The position numbers were made by a program, and so were the translations under genes. This document shows positions 50,773-59,358 of a stretch of DNA of 64,000 bases, in pieces. The notes under the pieces were generated by a model, which worked only from the letters and a program-made list of their open reading frames with translations, ran no database searches and was not told the DNA's origin. Each line of letters opens with the position of its first letter. Position 1 is the first letter of the stretch. The DNA lies in the NCBI RefSeq assembly GCF_019976755.1, contig NZ_AP023443.1, forward strand, positions 124,001 through 188,000, written 5' to 3'. Origin of the DNA: Nostoc sp. MS1. GTDB taxonomy: Bacteria > Cyanobacteriota > Cyanobacteriia > Cyanobacteriales > Nostocaceae.

Positions 50773-50985
50773 GAGGGCAGGGGGAGCGGAGGTAGCAGGG
50801 GAAGCAGGGGGAGAATTGCCCTCCGTAAATGGTCGGAAGCCTCCTTTTTCAAAGGGAAGAAACAAAGAAACACTTGTTTTGAGACGCGCAAGCACGAGAA
50901 ACAATACGTCCTTTTTGAAGCCTCTGCGCTTACGCAGGGGTTCTCTCCCCCTGCTCCCTCTGCCACCCCTGCTCCCCCTGCTCTC
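50773..50985. repeat. Foldback element with G-rich and C-rich arms
   Basis: Left arm 50773-50814 (GGGCAGGGGGAGCGGAGG, GCAGGGGAAGCAGGGGGAGA) and right arm 50943-50985 (TCTCCCCCTGCTCCCTCTG, CCACCCCTGCTCCCCCTGC) are roughly inverse, enclosing ~130 bp that is itself quasi-inverse (CCTCCTTTTTC near 50842, GACGCGCAAG). Open frames on both strands here are products of composition. Such units are common in cyanobacterial spacers. Confidence 0.65.
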
Positions 50986-51009
50986 TTCTTTCACCCCCTT
51001 TTCTTTAAT

Positions 51010-51219
51010 TTACTGATGCAAGCGCGTCTGATGATTGCTATTTGTCCGTAGCTGCTGAGATTGCGCTTCGGGCTTAAACTCTCGTTCGCCCTCCACAACC
51101 CCCAACGCTTCTTCAAACGGCTGGGTCGCTTCCAGGCAAGAAAGTCCCTCAAAACCTTCGGCTTCTACTCGCACCTCACCAGTAGTTTTGTCAAAGTGAA
51201 TCAGTATTGAGCGTTCCAT
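51010..51219 (-). CDS. DUF2997 protein
   Basis: 69 residues, MERSILIHFDKTTGEVRVEAEGFEGLSCLEATQPFEEALGVV..., the typical DUF2997 layout, with an ILI-x-F-x(3)-G-E-V-x-V-E-A-x-G strand pair and a conserved Cys. The tail from residue ~45 is less conserved. Function unknown. It is 3 bp behind the DUF1257 gene, and this pair is often found together in cyanobacteria. Confidence 0.8.
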   Translation of the reverse strand: MERSILIHFDKTTGEVRVEAEGFEGLSCLEATQPFEEALGVVEGEREFKPEAQSQQLRTNSNHQTRLHQ

Positions 51220-51222
51220 TGA

Positions 51223-51672
51223 TTATCTCCGTGCGTACTGTTTAACTTCTTGATGACCCGCAAAGGTCAGGCGTAGGGTCTGCACTTGCCCCGACGTTTT
51301 TTCGCTGATAGTGCAGTCTCCAAATTTCTCTTGTAATTCAATGGCTTTGGCTTTCACCATGCGCTTGCCGTATGCTTGCATAAGCTTGTGGGTGAAGAAA
51401 TTCTCACCCAGCCGGGGAGAGGTTTCATACTCGTCGTAAATAGCGTCAAACACAGCACTGTCTTGATTCCAGCGAAACCCGATATCTGCACGGGCAGAAA
51501 TTGTGCAGCCTTTAACTACAATCTCTGCACTTTGCTCATCGTCATCACCGTAAAATCCTGTCAATGGCTGCGGCTGCTCGTACACCACAGGCTGGAGTTT
51601 GAGATCCTCTAACGCTTGTACTAAGCACTCTCTGTTTGTTAGTCGAGTTTTGATTGTTGAAAAATGCGACAT
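51223..51672 (-). CDS. Ycf35/DUF1257 protein, copy 1
   Basis: 149 residues. MSHFSTIKTRLTNRECLVQALEDL and the GFYGDDDEQSAEIVV segment are characteristic of the Ycf35/DUF1257 family of plastids, cyanobacteria and some phages. Function unknown. It follows copy 2 by 3 bp and precedes DUF2997 by 3 bp, so all three are cotranscribed. Confidence 0.85.
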   Translation of the reverse strand: MSHFSTIKTRLTNRECLVQALEDLKLQPVVYEQPQPLTGFYGDDDEQSAEIVVKGCTISARADIGFRWNQDSAVFDAIYDEYETSPRLGENFFTHKLMQAYGKRMVKAKAIELQEKFGDCTISEKTSGQVQTLRLTFAGHQEVKQYARR

Positions 51673-51675
51673 AAA

Positions 51676-52113
51676 TTATCTCCTAATTGTCTGAGTTGGT
51701 AACGATACCCGAACAGTAGTGACAGAACCATTGGTTACGGTTTCCTGTATTTCACCTCCCATTTGCGAAGCAATCTTTGGCAGGTACAAGTTGATGTATT
51801 GTGTTTGCAATCTGGTTAAGAACTGTGTCCCTAGCCCATTACCCTGTCGGGCTTGCCCGTGGCGTTGGTCGTACTCGGAAATGATACATTCGTAATCTGT
51901 GCCATTAAACCAAAAGCCCAAGTCGTTACTAGCTCGGCTGATTTGATTACGGGGTACGACAATATGGGCGACTTCTTGCCTGCGATCTCCTCGGTAGCCG
52001 TACAGATGTACTGCCTTGTCGTGTATTTGTGGATAAAAGCCGAATCTCTGCAACGCCTCGACCAGACACGACTGGTCTTTGAATTTGACCGCAATTTTTG
52101 AGAAATGTGACAT
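51676..52113 (-). CDS. Ycf35/DUF1257 protein, copy 2
   Basis: 145 residues from MSHFSKIAVKFKDQSCLVEAL. Same family and order of motifs as copy 1 (VHLYGYRGDRRQEVAHIVVPRNQI), but clearly diverged, so an old tandem duplication. An upstream ATG at 52128 adds five residues. It is the first gene of the AAA/DUF module after the TnpB element. Confidence 0.85.
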   Translation of the reverse strand: MSHFSKIAVKFKDQSCLVEALQRFGFYPQIHDKAVHLYGYRGDRRQEVAHIVVPRNQISRASNDLGFWFNGTDYECIISEYDQRHGQARQGNGLGTQFLTRLQTQYINLYLPKIASQMGGEIQETVTNGSVTTVRVSLPTQTIRR

Positions 52114-52142
52114 ATTTGTAATCAACATATTGTTATTAGAGC

Positions 52143-52167
52143 GATGCCCCTGATATCCAAGGGCATC
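52143..52167. repeat. Hairpin beside the TnpB element
   Basis: GATGCCC (52143-52149) and GGGCATC (52161-52167) around 11 nt. It may belong to the left end of the element, be a weak terminator or reflect the Ycf35 leader. Confidence 0.4.
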
Positions 52168-52184
52168 ACCGTTTCTTATGAGTC

Positions 52185-53645
52185 GTGAAGCGTAAAACCC
52201 CCATCATTCGTGTGGGAGATATAAGCAAATGGCGGATTTTAATCAGCAATTCCTACGTAATCTTAACATTATCCAGGCGCAAATAATGAGATAATTGATA
52301 ATACCAAGGGGGTGATTTTATTGTACGGCTGTCAGCAAATTTTAATTCATGCAGATAAAGAGTTAAAATCTATTTTAGAGTTCATTTGTTCAGAGTCAAA
52401 TAAACTTTCTAACTGCGCTATATACTATGCTCGTCAAATCTGGTTTAAAGCTAAACGCTATATCAATAAGTTTGAGCTAAACAACGAACTAAAGTCAAAT
52501 CGTCATTTTCAAGTATTGTACTCTCAAGCAGCGCAACAAGTATGCGGTTCTGTGTATGAGTCTTTTGCTTCGTTTAAACAGCTTAATGCTTTGTACAGAC
52601 GTGGTGAATTAGCCGATAAACCAAAACCACCAAAATACAGAAAAGATGGTTTTAACTTAATTACCTACCCAAAACAAGCACTAAAGTTAAAAGATGGACA
52701 AATCAGAATACCTCTTGGTTCTTTGGTAAAGACATGGTTTAAGTTGGATTCATTTACTTTACCGATGCCGTCAAATTTAAGATTTGAAAACATCAAAGAG
52801 TTAAAGATTCTACCTAGAAATCGTTGTTTTTACGCAGAGTTTGTCTATAAAAACGATGCCATAAAATCGGATGTAGATAAAAGTAAAGTGTTAGGTATTG
52901 ACCACGGAATAAACAATTGGTTAAGCTGTGTTTCTAATGTGGGGACAAGTTTTATTGTTGATGGCAAGCACGTTAAAAGTTTGAATCGTTGGTACAACAA
53001 ACAAGTAGCAACGATTAAAGAGAACAAATCTCAAGGGTTTTGGTCAAACAAACTTGCTACTCTCACTGAGAAGCGTAACCGTCAAATCAGAGATGCTATC
53101 AACAAAACAGCAAGAATCGTTCTTAACCATTGCCTAAACAACCGTATTGGTAGAGTTGTATTTGGTTGGGGTCAAGGCATTAAAAAAGAAATTAATTTAG
53201 GGAAAAAACGCAATCAACAGTTTGTCCAAATCCCAACCGCTAGACTCAAAGAACGAATTGAGCAACTATGTCAACAGTACGGTATTGAGTTTGTAGAAAC
53301 AGAAGAAGCTAACACCTCAGCAGCGTCGTTTGTTGATGGTGATACACTCCCAAAACACGGTGAAAAACCCGAAGGGTGGAAATCTTCTGGACGCAGAGTA
53401 AAGCGCGGACTGTTTAGAACGGCAATGAATTGGTACATCAATGCAGATTGCAATGGTGCAGCTAATATCATGGGCAAAGTAAGCACAACACTTGGACTTG
53501 ATTTAAGTGGAGTGTCTAGGGGTGCTTTGACTCACCCCACTCGGATTTACGTCTGGGTGACAGCTAAAAAGAAGCGGAGTGACGCGGCTTTAGCCCGTCG
53601 CGTAGCATCGTTTTAGAATCCCCGTCTTTTTAAAGCGGAGAGCAG
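52185..53645 (+). mobile_element. IS200/IS605-type element carrying only tnpB
   Basis: About 1.45 kb. The left end has GTCGTGAAGCGTAAAACCCCC and a small hairpin followed by GGAGATATAAGC, and the right end has GAATCCCCGTC and AAAGCGGAGAGCAGTCAA; both are familiar from cyanobacterial single-gene IS605 elements. There is no tnpA. Ends are approximate. It lies against the stop codon of the split gene at 53646 and between that gene and the Ycf35 pair. Confidence 0.7.
52321..53616 (+). CDS. tnpB: TnpB-type RNA-guided nuclease
   Basis: About 431 residues. The RuvC catalytic residues are in LGIDHGINNWLS (Asp), FVETEEANTSAASF (Glu) and WYINADCNGAANI (Asp), so the nuclease set is complete. The four-Cys zinc finger found in many TnpBs is absent; only SSGRRVKRGLF lies there. 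The tail (TAKKKRSDAALARRVASF) is encoded by GACGCGGC... repeat-like end sequence where the guide RNA is expected to be made. The start is TTG 52321, served by AAGGGGGTGATT, rather than GTG 52312. Confidence 0.88.
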   Translation: MYGCQQILIHADKELKSILEFICSESNKLSNCAIYYARQIWFKAKRYINKFELNNELKSNRHFQVLYSQAAQQVCGSVYESFASFKQLNALYRRGELADKPKPPKYRKDGFNLITYPKQALKLKDGQIRIPLGSLVKTWFKLDSFTLPMPSNLRFENIKELKILPRNRCFYAEFVYKNDAIKSDVDKSKVLGIDHGINNWLSCVSNVGTSFIVDGKHVKSLNRWYNKQVATIKENKSQGFWSNKLATLTEKRNRQIRDAINKTARIVLNHCLNNRIGRVVFGWGQGIKKEINLGKKRNQQFVQIPTARLKERIEQLCQQYGIEFVETEEANTSAASFVDGDTLPKHGEKPEGWKSSGRRVKRGLFRTAMNWYINADCNGAANIMGKVSTTLGLDLSGVSRGALTHPTRIYVWVTAKKKRSDAALARRVASF

Positions 53646-53918
53646 TCAACTGAACTTGAACGCCTGTACAGTTCCACGCCGCAAACCTACATCCTCACTC
53701 GCTAACTCCTGCAAGTTACGCTGTTCATCAAGTAGCTTGGTGCGGATCTCGTCCATCTTTTGCTGAAGCTGTGTTCGCCCTTGTGAATCTAAGTTCTTCT
53801 GGGTAATCGCTTCGTCACTCACAATCGAGTCCAAATGGCTCATCATCTCTTGCAAACTACCACCAGCTTCCGGTGAGGCATTCGCCAGCAGCACACGCAC
53901 TTTCTGAAGATGTTTCTG
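53646..53918 (-). CDS. 3' exon of the intron-split hypothetical gene
   Basis: 90 residues plus stop, reading QKHLQKVRVLLANASPEAGG... then a helical region (QEMMSHLDSIVSDEAITQKN, MDEIRTKLLDEQRNLQEL). On its own it would need a GTG at 53900. Joined to 56888-56061 after intron removal it continues the long C-terminal helix of that protein in frame. The stop codon touches the TnpB element's right end, so the original C-terminus may also be changed. Confidence 0.7.
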   Translation of the reverse strand, partial: QKHLQKVRVLLANASPEAGGSLQEMMSHLDSIVSDEAITQKNLDSQGRTQLQQKMDEIRTKLLDEQRNLQELASEDVGLRRGTVQAFKFS

Positions 53919-56060
53919 GTAGAGTCGATGGGAGCTATTACGCTCCGCACCTCTCTGTTAAATCTGGGCGTGCGACTTTCATCGCACCCAGCTTCCGATG
54001 TTCTTAGCTTTCGCGTTTGCTCATGTGAAGATACTTGTGGCAGCTTTCGTGAATAGCTAGAAGGTTTTTAGTTTTCCAGTTTTGGTGGTTTCCATCTAAA
54101 TGATGTAAGTGTACCTTCTCGTCACTGAGCATTTTTAACCCACAATGTCCACATTTATGGTTTTGCCGTTTGAGGGCTTTAGAGGTATCGTTGTTATAGA
54201 GCTTGCTGTTACGTTCGCTCCAGTAATTCAAATCTCCGTCGTAGGGTGATTTTTCACCTTTAACATTGATGTGTTTGTTTTCGGAGTAGGGAACTGCTGG
54301 GAATGCTTTATCTAGTAATTGCTTGCTAGTGTAGCGATTCTGCTTCGTTTCCTTGTTGAATACCTTAAATGCTCTGTGTTGAATGTGGTATAGCGAGTTG
54401 CGCGTTCCGTCCATCTTGCAGAAGCGGTGGTAATTTCTCCAACCTCTAACTACTGGGGCTAATTTAAGAGCCTTTGTAGTAGAACCATAATTCGAGTTGT
54501 TGACGATGGCTTTTACTTTCTTGCGAAAGGCTTTGAAGTTATCCTCTGAGGGAGTACATCTAAACTTTCCGTTTTTCTGGACTTTGAAGTGCCAGCCGAG
54601 GAAATCAAACCCATCTGTCGTAGCGGTTAGCTTTGTCTTTTTCTCGCTGACTTTCATTCCCCGCTCTGCTAGGAATTGGCTGATTTCGTCAAGTATTTTG
54701 GTAGCATCATCTTGTGGTCGAAGTATTATTACCATGTCGTCTGCATAGCGGACTGATGATTCTACTACTTTTTCTCGACCTTTGTATTTATGAATGCTTT
54801 CGATGCCGTTTAAGGCAATGTTAGCTAAAAGCGGACTTATCACACCACCTTGCGGGGTTCCTTGTTCGGGAAATTCTGGGTTGACTCCGGCTTTGAGACA
54901 TCGGAATATTCCCTGTCTTATGCTCTTAGGAGCAATGAGCCTATCCATGATGGTGGTGTGGTTTATCCTATCGAAGCATTTTTCGATATCGAGTTCTATG
55001 ACTCGTTTATCTTTTCCATTCGCGTAAGAGCGTAGGTTAGTGAACAGAATTTTCTGTGCGTCATGCGCTGAACGCCCTGGTCGGAACCCGTAACTCCTGG
55101 CGTGGAAGGTTGCTTCATGTGCTGGTTCTAATGCGTATTTGATAAGGCATTGGTATGCCCTGTCTGCAATAGTTGGGACTTTGAGGATTCGGGTTTTGCC
55201 ATCCTTTTTTGGAATGGGTATTTCGCGTAATCCCTGGTGTTTCCAGTTATTACTTTCGGTTCTAAGTTTTTCACTTAGTTCAAACCTTTGCTCAAATGAG
55301 AGTGCGGTTTTACCGTCAATTCCCGATGTCTTTTTCCCAGCATTTAGCTGTGTTACTTGACGGATAGCCAGTAATCTTGCTGCGGTAGATTTCAGAATCA
55401 GCTTTTGTAGTGACATTGCCTTTCGTTTGTCGCCAACTTGAATAGCTTTATACACGCGCTTTTGTAGGCGGAATAAGTTACGGCGAAATTGCTTCCAAGG
55501 TAACGTTTTCCATGATTCACTTGTGTTATCACTGTGTCTAATCATGCTCTGCTCCAGGTTGTGTATTCTGAACACCTCAAACCAATTACGGTTTGTCCTA
55601 CCCGAATTGAAGGAGTTCCGCTACTCGTCCAGCCTACGCAGGGCTTCGACCTCCCCTTAGACCTCCAATTCGTTTTTATTCGTTCCCTCGGTGAGATTTT
55701 CGTTCCGTTAGGTGTAGCCAATTCGACCACTGAAATCCCTAAACTCTTACCGCTATCAGATGGAAATGCGGCGGGAATAAGCTCCAGTCAAGTCGGGTTT
55801 TGTTTGTTATGTCCCGCTTAAAAGTAGATCGCTTTTTAAGGCTCTGTTTCACCGTAGGAACTCCCTGTTAGCGCCAGTGTCACCCCATAACGGATGTCTG
55901 ATTGCGCCCTGTTCCCAGCTTCACCCTCCAGAAACCGAGTCTGGTCAGTGTGGGCAGATAAGGAGTCAAATCTGAGTCTGATTGGTAGGGCTTTCACCTA
56001 CATCTAACCGAGAGTTCAGCCCGCCCCCGTAATCGGGTTATGGCTGGGTTAGTTATCTAC
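53919..56060 (-). mobile_element. Complete group II intron with encoded maturase
   Basis: About 2,142 bp. The 5' end is placed at GTAGATAACTAACCCAGCC (56060, resembling the GTGYG-type start followed by a domain I-like G+C-rich leader). The 3' end follows domain V (AGCTGGGTGCG and CGCACGCCCAG with GATGAAAGT) and domain VI (GGTGCGGAGCGTAATAGCTCC) with the bulged A, ending CTCTAC at 53919. The maturase gene lies in domain IV. Both exon junctions fall between codons in the same frame, so splicing would restore one protein. Boundaries are by eye, with a few bases of uncertainty. Confidence 0.8.
54004..55545 (-). CDS. ltrA: Group II intron reverse transcriptase/maturase with HNH endonuclease
   Basis: About 513 residues from MIRHSDNTSESWKTLPWKQF. 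Reverse transcriptase motifs include TSGIDGKTALSFEQRF, IPKKDGKTRILKVPTIADRAYQ, RPGRSAHDAQKI, the GTPQGGVISPLLANIALN block and YADDMVIILRP (catalytic Asp pair). A maturase X domain follows (TKALKLAPVVRGWRNYHRF), then a zinc/HNH endonuclease CGHCGLKML...HLHHLDGNHQNWKTKNLLAIHESCHKYLH. All domains are intact, so the intron should be mobile. An upstream ATG at 55575 adds ten residues. Confidence 0.93.
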   Translation of the reverse strand: MIRHSDNTSESWKTLPWKQFRRNLFRLQKRVYKAIQVGDKRKAMSLQKLILKSTAARLLAIRQVTQLNAGKKTSGIDGKTALSFEQRFELSEKLRTESNNWKHQGLREIPIPKKDGKTRILKVPTIADRAYQCLIKYALEPAHEATFHARSYGFRPGRSAHDAQKILFTNLRSYANGKDKRVIELDIEKCFDRINHTTIMDRLIAPKSIRQGIFRCLKAGVNPEFPEQGTPQGGVISPLLANIALNGIESIHKYKGREKVVESSVRYADDMVIILRPQDDATKILDEISQFLAERGMKVSEKKTKLTATTDGFDFLGWHFKVQKNGKFRCTPSEDNFKAFRKKVKAIVNNSNYGSTTKALKLAPVVRGWRNYHRFCKMDGTRNSLYHIQHRAFKVFNKETKQNRYTSKQLLDKAFPAVPYSENKHINVKGEKSPYDGDLNYWSERNSKLYNNDTSKALKRQNHKCGHCGLKMLSDEKVHLHHLDGNHQNWKTKNLLAIHESCHKYLHMSKRES

Positions 56061-56888
56061 GGACTGATTACCGTGATTCACTAACCAACGAATCGCACCC
56101 ATCTTCTTTTTGAACTGTACGGGCTTGCGTCCTGGTTCCCAATCAGCTAACTCTTCTAACAACTGTGCCGCTAGTTGTTCACCCCCTGCGATCGCTGACT
56201 CCCTCAACCGTTGCTCTAGATTCTGGTCGTACTGCTGAATGAACTGAGTAATTTGCTGCAAACACTTGGCTTGCTCGGAGTTGAGTTGTTCAGAGAGCGC
56301 CGGAATGATCACCGGACGACCAATTACAACTTGCAGATATTCTTCCAAATCTGACAGTAGTGGGAAAGCTTTGAGCAAGTTCGCTTTAACTTCATCACGC
56401 TTATCTGCTGGTAGATCCCAAACATTCAACGAAATGAATTTGTCAATACGTGCGGTGTAATCTGCTAGTCCCTCCTCATAACTATCTTTTAAACCAGCAC
56501 GTAAACCAGGAGCAATTACATCTCTAATATTGAGCAACTGACTCCACACCAGGGGCGCTAGGTCTATTGGACAGACCCAATCTCCGTTGTCATTGCTCAT
56601 CCACTCTTGAACTGAAGCAATCTCTGAGCGTAATTGTGCCGCCGCTTCGTCCAGCGCCTTGAAGACTTTGATACCCTTCAACCCAACTTCAGAGGATTTG
56701 ACTTTGAGTAAATCTGATTCTTCTTCATTATCAGCTTGCAAAACATCTGTCCACTTTGGCGCATTACTTTTAGTGGTTTTCTTGAGTTGGATTTTGAAAC
56801 GAATACGAGTTTTATTTAGTTTAGAAAAGTTGTAATGTTCAACTACTGCATCTGCTAGAAATGTTTCATTGACTATTGCTTGTACCAT
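56061..56888 (-). CDS. 5' exon of the intron-split hypothetical gene
   Basis: 276 codons beginning MVQAIVNETFLADAVVEHYNFSKL. A helical central region (DEAAAQLRSEIASVQEWMSN, LSEQLNSEQAKCLQQITQFIQQYDQ) suggests a coiled or helical-bundle protein; it may be DUF3150-like, but I am not certain. Unspliced reading adds only VDN before TAA. With the 3' exon the protein would have 366 residues, ending ...NQS|QKHLQKV.... It lies upstream of the Ycf35/AAA group in the same direction. Confidence 0.75.
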
Positions 56889-56979
56889 TGTTCAATACCT
56901 CATTTTTTCACTTCGCATAAGCGTAGCTTTCATAGTATTCGGGCATAACGTCTACGCTTTGTACAACATCAATTCATCA

Positions 56980-57168
56980 CTACATCACAACCCAGTAGGT
57001 TGATTCTTTGCGAACCATGACTAATTGTTTGTTGATTGTGACTGTCCCTAACTGCTGGCTATTCTTGAGTTGTTGAATATCTCTAATCGTCCGGTAGACT
57101 ATTTTTTGAGCGTTATTCTTTTGCAGCCGAACAGGATGCTTGATAGTGCGGGGTTTGTATTTGCTCAT
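56980..57168 (-). CDS. Small basic hypothetical protein
   Basis: 62 residues, MSKYKPRTIKHPVRLQKNNAQK..., strongly basic; the C-terminus looks like a small winged or beta motif (GTVTINKQLVMVRKESTYWVVM). Partner of the next two genes, all three with the pattern of small beta-rich plasmid proteins. Confidence 0.5.
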   Translation of the reverse strand: MSKYKPRTIKHPVRLQKNNAQKIVYRTIRDIQQLKNSQQLGTVTINKQLVMVRKESTYWVVM

Positions 57169-57172
57169 GGCA

Positions 57173-57436
57173 TTAAAACAACTTCATCTGTGTTGCGCTT
57201 TCATCAATCACTGTTGCGTTAATCTGCATTCCCACAACTTCTTCACACCGATTAATCAAGGTTTTGTAATTAATCACCAAATTCGTCTTTTTACGCTGTC
57301 CTGGCATTGGTTTAAAGTGGTATTGGGGATGTTTGATTGTCCCTGTTTGATATAAATAGCGGTACAGTGTTCCTTGTATTTGATATACTTTTGAGAAAGA
57401 TAACAATGTACTGTCATACACTCGGTTTAGCTGCAT
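57173..57436 (-). CDS. Small hypothetical protein
   Basis: 87 residues, MQLNRVYDSTLLSFSKVYQIQGTLYRYL.... It shares with the 62-residue protein the IKHP segment and similar basic character. Its start overlaps the upstream gene's stop region by 10 bp. Function unknown. Confidence 0.5.
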   Translation of the reverse strand: MQLNRVYDSTLLSFSKVYQIQGTLYRYLYQTGTIKHPQYHFKPMPGQRKKTNLVINYKTLINRCEEVVGMQINATVIDESATQMKLF

Positions 57437-57630
57437 ACTTCTACCTCCTTCAATTCCAGGTAGTAACCAGTTTCAGTCTTCTTTACCTTAACTAGTTGCT
57501 GATTCAAAAGTTTTTGGACTGTATCTTTGCTAAAGCTAATTTGACTGAGCCTTACTTTTCCACCAGAACGCCGCAGAAATTGCAAACATACAGCCGTTGA
57601 ATCCTGCCGAATCTGTTTAGTTTTCGCCAT
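57427..57630 (-). CDS. Small winged-helix-like hypothetical protein
   Basis: 67 residues from MAKTKQIRQDSTAVCLQFLRRSGGKVRLSQISFSKDTVQKLLNQQLVKVKKTETGYYLEL. The layout helix-helix-strand-strand resembles a winged-helix DNA-binding protein. A longer reading from 57729 is possible but has no better start. Confidence 0.5.
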   Translation of the reverse strand: MAKTKQIRQDSTAVCLQFLRRSGGKVRLSQISFSKDTVQKLLNQQLVKVKKTETGYYLELKEVEVCS

Positions 57631-57766
57631 ATATTTTGATATTGAAGTTAGGTTTCTTGAGACTAAATCAAAGAAAACAGGAGAGTTTGTTCTTAACTCC
57701 CCTGTTAGATAATGAGGTTTGAGTCTCATTTGACTTTGGCGTAGCCGTTTTAGTTAGCCAGTAATT

Positions 57767-58147
57767 CTAAGCACTAACTTTCTTCTTTCTCGGCTCAGAT
57801 AACCTAGATGTGCCATTAATAGAATTACTTGGTTTTCTTGGCGGTTGAATTTCTCCAAACGGTGTGCGAATTTCTAAATCTGTATTCAACTCTTTTTGCA
57901 ACAGGACTAATTGGATCATGTGTGAATCAATCTCTGCCAATATTCGCGCTTCTCTTTCTTGCTGAGACAATAACTTAATTTCTGATTCTGCTAGTTTGAC
58001 TGTTCGCTTGGATTCTTCATTTAACACAGTGTACTGCCAATCTCGCATTACATGATTTATACCTATGATTCTTCCCTGCTTTACACGATCTCCAATAGTG
58101 TATAAGGGGTCAGTGAATGAACTGGATATTTTAGTTGTCGCTTGCAT
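57767..58147 (-). CDS. Hypothetical protein with SH3-like start
   Basis: 126 residues. LYTIGDRVKQGRIIGINHVMRDWQYTVLNEESKRTVKLAESEI resembles a small beta-barrel; the rest is helical with a basic tail (SRLSEPRKKKVSA). No family recognised. Confidence 0.55.
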   Translation of the reverse strand: MQATTKISSSFTDPLYTIGDRVKQGRIIGINHVMRDWQYTVLNEESKRTVKLAESEIKLLSQQEREARILAEIDSHMIQLVLLQKELNTDLEIRTPFGEIQPPRKPSNSINGTSRLSEPRKKKVSA

Positions 58148-58174
58148 GATTTTCTCCTGATTATTTCCTGTTTG

Positions 58175-58396
58175 TTAATTGAACAAATTGATACTTTCTG
58201 CCACTGCTTGGATAGCATCACCTAATGTTGCATCTTGTCCTTGAGTGCAGAGATATTGATAAGTTGTGGGATAACTTTGTTGAAACTTAGCCAAAAGCCC
58301 AGATATTTCTACTAGTTCTGAACGTGCTTTTTGCTGAGAAATACCATCTATTGTCAAGGCTTTGTTTAATGTTTGCTGCTGGTGCTGTTGGGTCAT
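58175..58396 (-). CDS. Small helical hypothetical protein
   Basis: 73 residues, MTQQHQQQTLNKALTIDGISQQKARSELVEISGLLAKFQQ.... Helical, no domain recognised. A start at 58432 would add twelve residues. The gene lies between the DUF4351-type gene and the 126-residue gene. Confidence 0.5.
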   Translation of the reverse strand: MTQQHQQQTLNKALTIDGISQQKARSELVEISGLLAKFQQSYPTTYQYLCTQGQDATLGDAIQAVAESINLFN

Positions 58397-58470
58397 AATG
58401 TCACCATACAAAAAGCGGTCTGTCTTGGACAAACCGCTTGTAATTTTAATCTGGTTGAGGAATGTTTTTG

Positions 58471-59358
58471 TTAATGTGCAAATCTTTCTAACAGTTCTTC
58501 ACGAGATAATTGCCAACACAAACGAGTAAATTCTTCTGGAGGCAAAGGTAGTAAACTATCAATAACTCTCGACAGTTCTTCATCTACTGAACCGAATCTA
58601 ACTTTGAGCAAATTTTCTACAACTTGGCGACGTTCTTCTAACTTTGCTTGCTGCCTAGTAGTATCTTCCCACTGCTGATATGCTTGTGACAAATTCATAA
58701 TTAATTCCCGCTCATCCTCTGTTAAATCGTCTTCCTGCTGAATTAAAACAATACGCCAATTGGCTATCAGTTTGAGTGTGTTCTGTCTGAGTGCGTTATC
58801 TTTTGGAAGAGCTAGTAATTCATTAACTGCCTGACGTTGCGTTTCTCCCCTACCTAAAATCCTTAACCATAAGGTTTCTGGTGTGACTGGTAGCTCATTA
58901 ACTGTAATCAACGCACCTCTAAAGCACCCTTGAAAGAAGTAAACACCGCTTGGCCAATTCTCTAAATCTAGTTTAACTTCTAACTCTGCCCACATGGACT
59001 GATTCCGACTGGGCGATATAATCCATAGGTGCGGCAACCTCTCTTCCGGCAATTTTCGCTCCTGTTTTTTCGCTTCGCGTTGTTCTTTGGCAATGACAGC
59101 GAATAACTTCAGAAAACAATTACGGATGTCTGTTCGAGTAGGTTGGGTACTGAACGGCTCAAATAAGGTTGTATTCGATAAAGCAATTTTACCTAGTAAA
59201 CCTAAATTTGGTTGTTGTGCTGAGATTTGGGGGGTGAAAAGTATGTCTACAAACCTAGCTTCATCCCTCACCGGCGAATTAACCCTTACCCTTCCTAAAG
59301 GAGTCAATAATTCCTCCAAGAAATCCTTTGCAAATTGATCGTGCGGCTTTGTTGTCAT
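58471..59358 (-). CDS. Rpn/DUF4351-type hypothetical protein
   Basis: 295 residues. The C-terminus (VVENLLKVRFGSVDEELSRVIDSLLPLPPEEFTRLCWQLSREELLERF) is a typical DUF4351 domain of cyanobacteria. The N-terminal ~200 residues resemble the Rpn/PD-(D/E)XK nuclease-like proteins to which it is usually attached (HDQFAKDFLEELL, VDILFTP), although a clear ExK is not seen. Such proteins are very numerous in cyanobacteria and their function is unproven. Its position among plasmid-type genes is ordinary. Confidence 0.8.
   Translation of the reverse strand: MTTKPHDQFAKDFLEELLTPLGRVRVNSPVRDEARFVDILFTPQISAQQPNLGLLGKIALSNTTLFEPFSTQPTRTDIRNCFLKLFAVIAKEQREAKKQERKLPEERLPHLWIISPSRNQSMWAELEVKLDLENWPSGVYFFQGCFRGALITVNELPVTPETLWLRILGRGETQRQAVNELLALPKDNALRQNTLKLIANWRIVLIQQEDDLTEDERELIMNLSQAYQQWEDTTRQQAKLEERRQVVENLLKVRFGSVDEELSRVIDSLLPLPPEEFTRLCWQLSREELLERFAH

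Noticed and set aside
50677..51051. Frames of 93-105 codons on both strands (Pro/Gly/Arg-rich)
   Set aside because: They come from the G-rich/C-rich foldback; composition alone keeps them open.
54497..55360. Plus-strand frames opposite the maturase
   Set aside because: Shadows of the reverse transcriptase/maturase reading frame.
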